The position numbers and the translations under genes are program-made. The notes beneath the pieces were generated by a model, which searched no databases, was not told the DNA's origin, and was given only the letters and a program-made list of their open reading frames with translations. This document shows positions 1 through 11,476 of a DNA stretch of 64,000 nucleotides, one piece after another. Each line of letters begins with the position of its first letter. Within the stretch, counting starts at the first letter, position 1. The stretch is from Floccularia luteovirens (Eukaryota > Basidiomycota > Agaricomycetes > Agaricales > Squamanitaceae). The DNA is taken from the NCBI GenBank assembly GCA_009739215.1, contig VSJF01000005.1, positions 1,674,001 to 1,738,000 of the forward strand. Direction: 5' to 3'.

Positions 1-1432
1 CCTTATCCTTCTTATCATCTGAATTAGTCTTTGGAGCTTCTCTGAACGTAGTCAGAACACCCAGCACGCGTAAACCTCTCTCCCGCATCCATGACACTCC
101 GTGTTCAAGCCCTGAGCTCTCCTTTCCTTTTACTTCATCTTTGATCCACCATGCAGCGAGAGGAACGGGCACAGTTGAAAGGCCAGCTTTTATCGTCACC
201 GTCCCACCAGAAACGCTAACCTCGAGATCATATTCCTTATAATCCCTTCTTAGCAGGTCCCTCCCGCTCAATCCATGCACGTCCATCTTCTTATCTGCCA
301 ATGTACGAGAGAGAGCTTGTAAACTTCGGTCATTCTGTACTGAGGTTCCTTCACCAGAAAGAGCAGAGCGAGGTAAGAGGTAGTTGACTGCTTGATAATC
401 AACATCAAGAGCTTTCCCGCCTGGTTTGAGACCGTCTGTGTCGACTAAGATTGCGCATAAGAGTAATGTCGCGAGTTCACGTGGGATTTCCTGAGTGTCA
501 CCACTTGTGGAGGTCGGGGTAGTGCTCAGAGATAGAGATATTTGGTTGGCAACAAGCGATGCGCAGCTTCCTGCTGGTTGGATTAAACGAGGTTGTGCGT
601 TGGTGTGATACCCCTCGTCCGCGTGGTGGTCGATTATCGAAGATACTAGATCGTCTATATTTAACAAAAAGTATTCACATCCACATCATCTGATTTTGCA
701 TCAGTATTACTTACCATTACCGTTGCTTTGGAACAAGCTTCCAAGCCGATTATGGTCGACCAACCCATGTCTTATACCAGCTCCGAGGGGAGTATTATTT
801 GAGCTATCAGAGCCACCAGAAGATGATGATGGGCTGTTGTTACTTCTCTTCTTTGACAAAGCTAGATAATCGGATATGGTGAACAATTGGGTGGATGGGA
901 ACTTGATTCCCGCGAGTTGTAAAGCGAACAGGTTTTCTGGGCGGAGAGAGAAATCCGAAGGAGCTATTTGGATCAAGGGCACAGTAGACGGTTGGGGTGA
1001 TTGAGAAGATGAGTTCATATGCAATAGCCATGCAAATGCTATTGAGCTAGCTACGGAATCTAGGTCTACAAAACGATAGTAGTCAAACTCTAGGTAATGA
1101 CAAAGCTTTGTTGGCGTACCTCCAGCTTCGTTTCCCATTATCACTGTCCATTCAGGTTTGTTTTCATTTCCATTTTGTTGTTGTCCTTCTGGACTGCCTT
1201 CAACATAATCAATGAACCGCGCCTTTGAAGTTTGCAGGAATTCCGCAAGCGAAGGGTCCGGTGGTATGATTGCTACCTCATTACCACTGGAGTCTAAGAT
1301 CCCTATACCAGGACTTGTCTTTTCTTGTGGTTCCGGTTGTGGTTGGACATCAGTAGCATCTTTTCCGATACCGAAAATCCCAGAAATACGACGCAAGGCG
1401 CTTTCGGGTCTAGCAGTAGGCCTGGGCAACAT
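1..1432 (-). CDS. PPX1: Exopolyphosphatase (PPX1-like, DHH phosphoesterase), C-terminus cut by window edge
   Basis: Hydrolyses terminal phosphate from inorganic polyphosphate in the cytosol (family knowledge). The four metal-site motifs of the DHH/PPX1 family appear in order: VDLDSVASS, then LVDHNRLG, IIDHHADEG and LVDTDGLKPGG. One intron (655-714, donor gtaagt, acceptor tatag) joins the LVDHN exon to the DDLVSSIIDHH exon in frame. The first in-frame ATG gives MLPRPTARPE at 1432. The frame stays open upstream to about 1640 without another ATG, so the true start is uncertain. The stretch before the SLAEFLQTSKARF start-like segment is a poorly conserved extension of about 60 residues. The frame is open to base 1, so the C-terminal DHHA2-type part continues outside the window. 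Confidence 0.9.
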
Positions 1433-2497
1433 ATTCAAGCTTCGTGTCTGTGTCTGTGATAGTGTTGTTGCTGGTTCCAAACAGTTCAAGGTCTGCAAGT
1501 TCTTAAAGGACACGTTGAAGCCACACCGTGCGGATGCCGAACGCCTAAGAAATTTTGACCACGTTCCTCCTGACAGCAGGTCGAAATCTAGTATATGAAG
1601 GAGAAATAATAGGATGAGTGTTATCGCGCGCGTTGTGTTGTCCTCTTGTTAGCCGGAAGTATATAATGTCAAGTCGAACTGAACAGCTTCGAAAACCTTT
1701 GAGAGGCGGAGTTGGGGTGTGGTTGGCCCTAAGATGGATTCTTATATCATTTGGGAGGTGGGTGGTGTAACGAAAGAAAGTACTTACAAGCACAATATCT
1801 GTATTTCCAAATGATCTTCGTAAACTCTCAGAGGGTAATCGGACACCCTGCAGGTATTAAACAGAAAGGGGTCAAGAAAGTTAGATAAGACGAAGTTTTG
1901 AGAACGTACGATCTTTCCACTAAAGCTAACTAGGCTAGACTTCCGAAAAGACGGATCAGATGTGGTTCAAAATTCCGTACTACGCCGGGCGGTGGCTAGT
2001 AGGCAGCCGCTAAGAGATGGCACTAACGAGTGAATGGTGGAGCAAAACGCGTCGATGTTATTGTTGATATTGAAGTGGAGCCAAGTTTCACTATAGGAAG
2101 ATGGTTGATAAGATGGATCGATGCGGGTCAGCAACAACCAAGCATTTCTTTCTATACTGTACACGGAACTAATAAATGGCCGTAATCCCACATTCATATT
2201 AGCAAAGAGCGGTCAGGGGAGAGCGATGCTGACAACGGTGACCGAAAAGAAGATGGTTCTATTATATAAGTTATTGCAAAACCGCCCCGTATTTTCCACA
2301 ATAGAGCATCCTCATTTTCAATTCCATGACTCATTTTCCTCCACGGAAGAAATATACACCCGCATACATACTAACACTGGCACACGACCTCTCGATACTG
2401 ATACATGTGCTGCATATATATTCCATTGTCTTCAATGGGTATATTTGGAATCTACTTTGCGATGATAAATATTATATTATAACCAAATAAGCAAACC
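1433..2497. other. Intergenic region, PPX1 5' side to EMC2 3' end
   Basis: No supportable gene. The minus strand is open to about 1640 in frame with PPX1 and encodes a hydrophobic run (ITLILLFLLHILDF) but has no ATG. It may be 5' UTR or part of an upstream exon. Confidence 0.4.
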
Positions 2498-3682
2498 TCA
2501 ATGAGTTTCCAGCCACTTCAACACCTCATTCCTATTAGTTGAGTTTGAATCCGTGTGGTACACGCTCAGGACACGTTCAGTAGCAAGCTCGTCGAGTTCT
2601 TTGAGATTTTTTGGTACCATCGTGTTACTTGGTGACGATATTGATGCTGACCGAGATGTAAGGAGGCGGCGGGCACACTAAAGAGGAGCAATCAGGCCCT
2701 GAACAGTTGAGATACACTTGAGGCTAAACCAATACTCACTAATTTGACACCCCACCACCCTCTTGCGTTGATACCCACAGGAGGGTTGTCCGTAGGGTTT
2801 GAAATATCCTGCTCCCCGATGTCCACTACCATCAAGAACATTTTCATTGCAAGGGGAAGGTCGCCACCAGTATACGCGGTTTCAGCAAACTGCAGGAAAG
2901 TGAATGGATTTTGAGGTGCAAGTAATAGAGCGTGTGATAGAGCTTGTAGAGCTGATGTATACCTGGTACAATATAAGTATAAATCCCATCCATGTTGGAG
3001 GAATAGGAAAGGTTAGGACTCACAAGCTGCATGACGTGTATAGGTCTGCGAGCTCCAGCCATCCTTCGAGGTCTGTATAGAACGTGTCTAGGAACCGAAC
3101 CAATTCTTCAGTCGCTTTCTCTACATTGCCTATACGTCTAAGCACCGATATCTTGCGTTTCCACAATCCCTGCATATGAAAATAAATTCCCTCAAGTCAG
3201 TAGCTGGACACGGGAAACATGGGGATATCCTTACTCACCACGTTCGTAGGATTATTCTGCATAAGTTCGTCATAAAACTGTAACGCAACCAAAGGAGACT
3301 CGGTAGCCTCCATTCGTATTCCAGTGAGAACATCGACTCGAGGTGAGTCCGGAAACTTTTCTGTAAATTGTTTCAAACATTCCTAGAAAGACGAAATAAA
3401 CCACAAGTTGACGAGAGAAACAAGAAGTCTAACATCAGCAACATCCAGCTGTCCAACATCGATCGCTGCCAAAGCTAATTGCTCCAAGAATGCCCATCCT
3501 AAAATGTAAACATATTACATTCGCGTCGGAAACAACGACGAATAAGTAGGATATGGACCTTCATCACCGAGTTTCTTTTTTGACTTGAGCACAATAGAAC
3601 CCTTTTCGAAGATTTCTTGGGACGCTCTGGTGTTATTGGTTCTGTAGTTCGCGAGCTGCTCGAGGGCGGACGAAAGAGACAT
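2498..3682 (-). CDS. EMC2: ER membrane protein complex subunit 2 (EMC2/TTC35/Oca3)
   Basis: EMC2 is the soluble TPR subunit of the ER membrane complex, which inserts tail-anchored and polytopic proteins (family knowledge). Six exons (2498-2677, 2740-2962, 3024-3169, 3239-3382, 3434-3498, 3559-3682) sum to 882 nt, giving 293 residues, close to the usual fungal length. The protein starts MSLSSALEQLANYR and carries a helical-repeat core with the conserved blocks GLWKRKISVLR, NVEKATEELVRFLD, EGWLELADLY and LLLAPQNPFTFLQFAE. It ends RNEVLKWLETH. All introns are 51-69 bp with GT..AG ends. No frame damage is visible. Confidence 0.93.
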
Positions 3683-3826
3683 GGCTCACGTTTTGTTACA
3701 TAATCAGTAACTTTCTTGTTTTGAATTTACGCGACACAGTCCAACAGCCAAAGCCATCATGCATCAAGTCCCAAAAGTTCAGATTGCTCTTTTATAATTT
3801 GTTACAAGTTACCAATACATTGTCAA
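3683..3826. other. Short spacer between EMC2 and transporter gene
   Basis: 144 bp between the EMC2 start and the stop of the next minus-strand gene. It must hold the transporter 3' end and the EMC2 promoter; no clear element is seen. Confidence 0.5.
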
Positions 3827-6509
3827 CTATGTCATGAAAACAAATCGAGGGTCATTATCCCAAATCTCCTGCTCTGGATTGTTCACACTACTACTCTTAG
3901 TATCATCTTCTTTTGACTCCTGCCGTTCTGCTAGAATTTTCTTGTTCTTTGAATTAAGATACGAAAGTCTCGTCCGAAGAGTGAATGCGGCCAAAAATGA
4001 CACGAAGAGACAACTTGGAATTTGTCAAGATAAAGAAAGTTGATAATGGAAGGCCGACGACTTACGCTGCAGAAATTGCATGACCTTTACGAAATTCGTC
4101 ATTGGAGTCAAAGTATACTTGCGGCGAAGCACTGAAGCTACATTAGCAGAATGTGCAAATGAATGGCTATGAAAAAAAAAACAGACATTGAAACGGTGTT
4201 GGAGATAGACACGATGAAAGCCGTTCCGACTCCCCGTTTCGACGTTGGGGAGAAGCAATTAGCAGCCCAGCTCCTAGAAACCGATCAGTCAGTAAATACC
4301 CCCAACAATCGATTGCAACACGACTCACATAACCAAGGGGAACAGGCTATAATTTCCTCCAATCACCAAGAACAGAGCAAAATACGCAGCACCCACACTC
4401 TTTTGCACGGAGGTTGCCAAAATTATGTATCCTATGAACTGAGAGTAGGGCAGAAAACATAATATGATATCCTCTGTCTTTGGTGCGGTCGCTATGCCAA
4501 GATTGAATGAATACCATAAACCAACCAACAATATATGGTGCAACCGTAAGTCCTTGTGCGTTAATGGAAGAGAATCCTAGATCTTTGATGAGCTATTATA
4601 CACATGTCTTGTTAGCATTCAGAGAAATCTGTAAATGAATGATGACAGTTACTGTAGGTAGGAAATACGAGATCGTAGCAACCCCGACGTTGACTTAAGA
4701 TAGAATAAGTCAAAAGCCTGATAAAAGTCTAAGATAACACTTACAGCTTGCGTATATCGTCATGAACAGCCAAGCAGTTCGGGTCGGCAACCACTCTTTT
4801 AAACCCTTTCCATCCATTCGGTCCTCCATGTGATTGGGGTTTGTGATCTTGATTCAAACGCGCTTGTGCAATTGCCCTTTCTCTAGGACTTAAAAAAGTA
4901 GCAGAGAAAGGAAACGATGGGAGGAAAATTAGGACCATGACACCCATTATAAGAGTTGGGATTGCTTCTATCTATATAAGATGTGAGCATGGTTACAACA
5001 TTAGATTCCCATGAATACGGACAAGAAACAAGAACTGCCAGCTATAAGATAATTGTTGAAAATGTGGGAGGTCCAATATGCCTGATAACTTACCCAACTA
5101 GAACCGACGTTTTCGCTCTTACAAGCCCGAAAGCCAAGAGCCCCTGAGGTGATGAGTATGTTAATACTGTTTGGTAGAGTATACTCGAGACAAGCATACT
5201 CCGATAGCTCCAGGTAAAGTACCAGTCATTCCGAGACTGATCGATAAGTTATTAGAGATAGTTCGTAGCAATTGAAACTTGTAACACGCCTTATGCGTAA
5301 TGCGAGCTCGTTCCTAGACATTGTCATCAGATATGCGCACAAAAATATTCAGTATATCACACCTTTTATACCAAAATGAAAGATAATATATCACTCCTGC
5401 ATAATAACCTGCTTCACCAATTCCTAACAATACTCTACAAAAGCGTTGTGAGGCATGCTATGAAGCCGAAAAGCTGATAGTAACTCACCGAAGCACAAGA
5501 AGTGCTGCATATCCTTTTGCATAAACGAAAGATAACGAGGTCAGCCCCCAGAAGCTAAGAGACAAGAAAAAGCTAGTTTGTTTTTGATCAGATACAGATT
5601 CAAGAACGAAGGTGTTACATGAACTAACAATCGATTTGCTCCAATATGTCGTTGTAGGACTACGATCGCAAGGCACGTATTAGTAGGTTGGTAGGTATCA
5701 TCAGAGAATCACGTATTACCATTTGCAGGCATCTCCAAAAGACCTAATCTTTCGGTTTCATCATGGAGACAAAACAAGGTTTATTCACTTACAATATCCA
5801 ACGTAGAATATACTGAGTGCCAGTGTCCATTTATCATTATTTGTTATTCCCTACCATCAGGGTTAGAATTAGTTGTATGATATTTTCGATGTCAACTCAC
5901 ATAGTTCGTGTTAAATTCTGCGATGACATGTGCATTTCCTCTGATAAAGTATAAAAATCAAGGTCGTGTCTAAGGAATTGAATAACGAACATATTTGTTC
6001 GATCTGAATGGCTCTGGAATCAGTAAAGATATAATATATGTCATTGAATAAACTCACCAAACTGATTGACTGAATCGTAGTAACGGCGAAGGTCAATGGA
6101 ATTTAGAAGATATGAAGCAAGAACTGACTAACAAACAAAACTGGGGGGAGAATGGGATATATATAATATATAGCTTGATAACAAGGAATGGCACACCTGC
6201 ATATGACTATCGGAAGAACAACATTATCGATTTTTCTTTTGACTGCTTTCTGTGTCAATGGAATTCCGTATGAAATGAACACGATAGAAAGACGAAGAAA
6301 CACACCTCTTCATCCAATGTGAACTGTACTGTTTCAGCGTCACGATGAACAGCATCCGCATATGATTGGTCCAGTGGGGAGAAGAAATGCTTTCTCTTCG
6401 CTTTCAATCCTAATGCGCTCTGGTGAAACGTCCCATCCTTTTTCTCCTGAGAAATAGAGGTGTTGCCTCTCTCAAGTTCCTGCGAGACTGATCTGGAGGA
6501 ATTTCCCAT
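3827..6509 (-). CDS. MFS transporter, anion:cation symporter (Dal5/allantoate permease-like) family
   Basis: Predicted plasma-membrane proton symporter for an organic anion such as allantoate, a dipeptide or nicotinate; the substrate is not readable from sequence. Starts MGNSSRSVSQELERG with a polar N-tail, then KRKIDNVVLPIVI (TM1 entry) and LALSIFYVGY. The family signature RVLLGIGEAGYYAGVIYYLSFWYKR marks TM4 and the following loop (written here as two overlapping blocks in the DNA around 5381-5490). The second half has SFPFSATFLSPRERAIAQARL in the central loop, VIGGNYSLFPLVM, and ASPQVYFDSNDEFRKGHAIS before TM11. The tail ends ILAERQESKEDD...DPRFVFMT. There are more than ten short exons; I did not fix every boundary. 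It belongs to the same superfamily branch as the tandem pair at 47.9-53.3 kb but is not a close copy. Confidence 0.85.
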
Positions 6510-7142
6510 TATTAGTCGTAGAGGTTTTTGCCTCGAGTGGAGAGAAGTCGCATCATAGGATGCATTGACGATGTTCTTTTATGTAAATGGAGCACCATTA
6601 GAACACACGATTATGAATTTGGCATAGAAGACTGATCCATCCTTTCGCAGCATTCGGCTATCTTAGAAAAAATGACTTGGCCTTGTGACCAATTGATTGG
6701 GGGGAGTGTGGATAAGAAGACTAGGACGTATGATTCTAAACATCAAAACCCTATTATTTTAACTTACAATGCTTGACATGGTATTGGGTGTCAGCCGGCC
6801 ATAAGTTAATTTTATACAGGCTATGATCATGAGGGAGTTTATTCCATGAAGGTCATGACCACACCGTACATTTACTGGGGTCGAATTCCCGCTACGAAAG
6901 TGAAGCGAGCACTCCATATTTCGAAGTCTTTTTGCCTACATCCAGTGTGAAACACTAGGAAAATGTCAGCCCAGAAGGAGAGACTGAGGAAGGGTGACAC
7001 ACAAATTCATGCCATATGGTACTGTACGTCCTCCTGTGTGGCTGTGATAACAACGATGTGTGATTGTGAGTATAAACCTTCTGAAGTATGTGTGGATGTG
7101 TTTACATAAAGTTACATATCGATTTATCTCGAATTGAATTTC
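6510..7142. other. Intergenic region upstream of Dal5-like transporter
   Basis: No open frame of convincing composition on either strand. Presumably contains the transporter promoter. A tRNA-like B-box word (ggtcgaattcc near 6869) has no matching A-box or acceptor stem. Confidence 0.4.
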
Positions 7143-7930
7143 TTAAATTTTCAAGTTTGTATATGAAGGGACGCAAGGCGGTGTTTTCGTGCACGGCGGA
7201 ACCCGCTATAGTGGGTAGCTTCACCGTTCAAGACGTTGATTAAAGGTCCATTAGACATGGTTCTAGGTTGGTGGTCCTTTTTTTGAAATTGGTGGCTATA
7301 GCATTGAGAAGCAGGCGTTTTGCTATGGTATGTCATATATCATCTCCGAATAGCTCAAATTTCCGGTCCTCTTGCTCAGTAAAAGGCTAGTATCACCATC
7401 GACAATACTCATCGTGATGTCATGTAGTTTGAACGGCTTGGACATTTCGGAATTCAACATGAATACGGATTTCTGGGCGAGTAGTAACGAGAATGGAATG
7501 TCTGGGGATTGTCACATAAAGAAGTATAGCTCCTGCACTGGGTTCCACACTCATCCAGAGCTTCAGTTATTATTGATCGCGGGTGAGATGAGGCATGCTT
7601 TTTTAGAGGTTCGATGAGATCTTCTAGGTGGATATCTAATTGTTAAGGGCGTCGTATTTGCCTTGCTTGATGTATGCGTCGATGGCAGCTGCAATATGAA
7701 GATAAATGTCGGGATAGTTCCGTGCATCTGTATTGTGCATTGCGAACAAAGAAAAAGGATGCAAGTCTAGTTTTTTGGCATTTAATATGCGATTGTAACA
7801 ATTGCATATTCAATGGCAAAAAATACGGTTGCACGATGAGCTCGTCCTCATTTCGAAACGTGAAGAATGGTTCGGCATCGACCGAATCAAATCCAAAATC
7901 AGACCGAGTTCTCCGTGAAAAGTGTATTTA
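7143..7930 (-). CDS. Unrecognised coding-like region, frame disrupted or spliced
   Basis: I do not recognise this family. Several minus-strand stretches look protein-coding: FGFDSVDAEPFFTFRNEDELI (about 7840-7905), then KLDLHPFSLFAMHNTDARNYP and DIYLHIAAAIDAYIKQGKYDALN (about 7640-7770). If one base is missing, the last runs on into LDIHLEDLIEPLKKHASSHP (about 7570-7640). Further down is EMSKPFKLHDITMSIVDGDT (about 7380-7460). A GT..AG intron (gtgcaacc...aaactag) could join the first two. No start codon or complete frame is evident, and there is at least one frame break. It could be an intact small gene with sequence errors or a decaying one. It lies divergently to the folate gene, where a DHNA domain would be expected, but none of these peptides resembles DHNA. 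Confidence 0.3.
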
Positions 7931-8034
7931 ATTACGTAACCCGAATTATAATTGATTGGTCATGATCAACATACGCTTTCATGAAAACAAAATTTATTGC
8001 CTTCCGTGCTGACGCAGTGTAACAACCTGATTCT

Positions 8035-9921
8035 ATGTCAGATGCAATGTCAAGCCATGCTGCCGCCATTGCATTGGGTTCTAACGTAGGCGATCGATTT
8101 CAAAACGTCGAGTCTGCGCTTCGTCTTCTTGAGGTTCCACAAGACCTGCTATCACCTGAGGATGACATTACAGCTGGGGAATCACCCTCTCTTGATATCG
8201 TTGACACCAGTTTCATGTATGAGACTGCTCCGATGTATGTAACGGATCAGCCGTTTTTTATCAATTGTGCATGCCTGGTGAGTCTAAACAATCAAGCCTG
8301 TTTACAACTTCTTAGAACTTAGAAGTGCATAGATCAAGACAAACATCAAACCCATTACTTTGTTGAAACTCCTCAAGAAGATTGAGGCCCTGGTGGGACG
8401 TAAGCCATCGATTCGCAACGGACCTCGCGCAATTGATTTAGATATTCTCTTGTATGACGACCTCGTGATGGATACAAGACCACCTGAGCAACGTAAGGAT
8501 TTGGAAAACTTGCAAGATCAATTAGTTATCCCACATCCGAGATTGACCGAAAGGGAGTTTCGTCTTAAGACCTCTGAATGAGTGAGTCTATTCAAAAACA
8601 TGCAACATTCCATAATAAGATGCTACCTTAAAGCATGCTTCCGAACCAACTCCACCCAGTGTACCGTAAAACAGTCGCAATGCTGCTAACAAACCTTGAA
8701 CTCAATCCAGACGATCCACCGATGCGAAAGGTGGTTCCATTTCCTCGCTACCCCCCTCCATTGGATGAAGTTGAATCTGAATCTGAATTTGTCCACCCCT
8801 CTATATCTCCTGTTTCCCCTACTGCAACATATTGGACTTATCCTTCCGGAGTCGCCTCTTCCCAGAAAGTCGAACGTAAAACACATGTAATGGCGACTTT
8901 GAACATTACTCCTGACTCATTTTCCCATGATGCCCGAATCAATGACATGGAAGCAGCAATGACATATGTTCACGAGGCTGTTGAAGCTGGGTGCAATATT
9001 GTTGACGTTGGTGGGCACTCAACAAGGCCTGGAGCGGCGTATATAGATACCCAAGAAGAAATACGAAGGGTGGTGCCGGTTATTCAATCCATTAGATCAG
9101 CCGGAAAAATCGAAACTTACAGCTCACGAAACACAGAGTTAGATACGCGGACAAGAAATATCCTCATCAGTGTTGATACTTTTCGGTGGGAAGTCGCAGA
9201 AGAATCAATAAAAGCGGGAGCGAATTGCATAAATGACGTCTATGCTTTTATGGGACCTGACGCGTTTCTGGCGAATACGGAAGAAGAAAAGAAAAAAGTC
9301 ATGGAACATATTCTAAATATGAAACGAGTAGCAAGACAATATGCTGTTCCAGTAATCCTAATGCATTCACGGGCAGATGCTGGACAACATAAGGACTACA
9401 ACAAATATGAATATGCTGGTGAACCTGAAATGGTTTTAGAAGGTGTTCGTGTGGAACTTGGGCTGAAAACTGATTTCGTTGTGAGAGGGTTGAAAGGTGT
9501 CCGACGATGGCTTGTAATCATCGATCCTGGGCTCGGCTTTAGCAAGACACTAGAAGGGAATCTGGAAGTACTGCGCAGCGCCAGTAAAATTATCTCCAAT
9601 GTGCCTGTCGGACAAGGTATTACAACAAGAAATATTGCTTTGCATTATTGTGTTTAACCCGGCTTCATAGGGAGTGATAAAATAACCAACCTACTGAGAG
9701 GATTTCCACTTTTAATTGGCCCCTCCCGAAAATCATTTCTTGGAGTAATATTATCAAAAGGAGAAGAGGGTAAAAAAACTTCGCCTTCTGAGCGAGAGTG
9801 GGCTACAGCTGCCGCTGTTTCATGCGCTGTTCAACAAGGGGCTTTGGTGGTGAGAGTACACAATGTGAAGGCGATGATAGATGTAATACGCGTGGCGGAT
9901 GCTATCTGGCACTTGGCATAA
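8035..9921 (+). CDS. FOL1: Bifunctional HPPK-dihydropteroate synthase (FOL1), with one apparent extra base
   Basis: Folate biosynthesis: 6-hydroxymethyl-7,8-dihydropterin pyrophosphokinase followed by dihydropteroate synthase. HPPK begins almost at the start (AIALGSNVGDRF) with NGPRAIDLDILLYDD and VIPHPRLTEREF. DHPS has ATLNITPDSFS, NIVDVGGHSTRPGA, ISVDTFRWEVAEES, NCINDVY, VILMHSRADAG, IIDPGLGFSKT and LLIGPSRKSFLG. Exons 8035-8277, 8333-8581, 8634-9616 and 9671-9921 sum to 1726 nt, one more than a whole number of codons. The break is at about 8558-8562: after TEREF the frame gives RLKTSE-stop, but dropping one base gives VLRPLND, which splices in phase into MLPNQLHPVYRKTV. The corrected length is about 574 residues. 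Fungal FOL1 normally starts with a DHNA (aldolase) domain; none is seen here. Confidence 0.9.
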
Positions 9922-10814
9922 AGGGGATGTACGCCTCAAACTTGTACTTCATAAAATGATTCTGTTGCCTTGTCAGACAATTCAAAAGTAATTTACATAA
10001 ATTTGTGTTATACATAAGGCCATGCTTTCTGTGACATAGTGGAGATTGGGTATAGGAGATTGATGTCACTCCCGTTTGCAACTCCAAAACCCGTACCCAA
10101 GGTCATGTCATCACACGAGCCTAATGATTTACCCCTACATCTTCTGAGACCACTTTCGCCCCATCAAGAATAGTGTCAGTCCTTCGGGAAGCAACTTGAA
10201 TAGAAATGTGTTACCACCTAGGGACATATACTGAGGTGGCCGCTTAGCGAGTGCCCGAACCACAACTTGGTGTGTAAATTCCGCTGTTGGCATTGAAATA
10301 GAGCTTGACCAGAGTATATGCGAGCAATAGCATTTAGGAGCGAAAGACACAGGTCTCTGTCAGGATTTGAGGGAGCTACATTCCAATCTTGCCACAGTGT
10401 TTGTATATTTCTTTGACATGGGATGCGTGCGCATCGTACACCATTTGCTTTGAGTAGAAATTTCGGCCTATAGCAGTTCTATATAAGTTCCTTGGGCGGT
10501 TCATCGATTGTATGACTTACATGCTGAACACCAGACTCCGTTAGAGAGGGTGACCGTCATTACTCTGCGTTGGCACCTGAGTAAACACGCTATCCAGAGT
10601 TGGAATCGAGAAGTTGAAGATTCCGGTTACCACCAGAAAACCCTGTTATAAACCGTACGCACCCTCAAAAAGTCAAAAGCTTTTGCTTCCGAAGAGACTG
10701 CCTGTTCCGACTGCTTCCGGCAAATATACATCACTTTCGCAAAGGTGTATTTCCATCATGGAAAGTAAGTACGTATGTCACCCATATCTTGGCATATTTC
10801 ATTCATTCATCTAG
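9922..10814. other. Gene-poor stretch after FOL1
   Basis: No supportable gene. A plus-strand open stretch at about 10614-10760 (LPVPTASGKYTSLSQRCISI) followed by a gtaagtacg donor and a catctag acceptor may be an upstream exon of the AreA-like scrap at 10815, but the phases do not join. Confidence 0.35.
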
Positions 10815-10932
10815 GTCTGCACAAAGGTCGCTAACTACCTTGAGCAGGGTCAAGGACTGGAGAACTTGAGCTGGAGGTTATGGCACTTCCAATACCCCAT
10901 GGACGATATCGATGAATGCAAATTCAAGTGAA
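10815..10932 (+). pseudogene. AreA/DUF1752-like domain fragment
   Basis: An acceptor (tcatctag) opens the exon VCTKVANYLEQGQGLENLSW, continuing RLWHFQYPMDDIDECKF to a stop. The LENLSWRLWH block is characteristic of the fungal DUF1752/GATA AreA-like domain (PF08550 by recollection), usually part of a long nitrogen-type regulator. The stop follows immediately and I find no start, no further domain and no GATA finger nearby, so this looks like a relic piece. It could be the last exon of a small gene whose upstream exons I cannot see. Confidence 0.5.
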
Positions 10933-11476
10933 TTCATCTGGACCCTAATTACGATCCGGATCTCCTATTGGACCGCCACGGCCCTAATCGAAAGTTCAGC
11001 GCTGGTCGTCATTCGTGTCGTGATACTGACGAGAAATTTATAACGCATTGAGAAGAGCAACTGTCATAATGGTAGTCTGGGCCGCAGTCTCAGTTAACGT
11101 CGGTTTGGATAGATTTTGGACAGTGTTTGCACTCCAGATCTGGTTCTTTGCAACACCAGCTTAAGAGCAGGAGTTAGCTTATAAGTCACACACGCAAGTG
11201 CTAACAAACCATGAATATGTAACAGATAGCTTAAGAGTGTAAGATAGTCTGTTACTGTCGTAAAAACTCATATGCCTTCAAAGGGTAGGTGGATTTGAGT
11301 TAGTTAGGGTCGGCATTCGAGAGAGTTACACCGTACTGTACAGTACCGGCTTCGATGACGAAAACAGAACTGCTACTGAACTTAAAATTATTGATCGCCG
11401 TCAGTTGCCGAAACCTTAAACCCCAAGAGCCCATCCTGTGCACATCGCACTTCACACATCGCAACCTTAAGACAAT
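10933..11476. other. Intergenic region upstream of RPS30
   Basis: No gene seen. The first part may be degraded sequence continuing the AreA-like fragment; the last 200 bp should hold the RPS30 promoter. Confidence 0.4.

Noticed and set aside
6860..6880. tRNA B-box-like word (ggtcgaattcc)
   Set aside because: No A-box at the right distance, no acceptor stem pairing and no anticodon arm.
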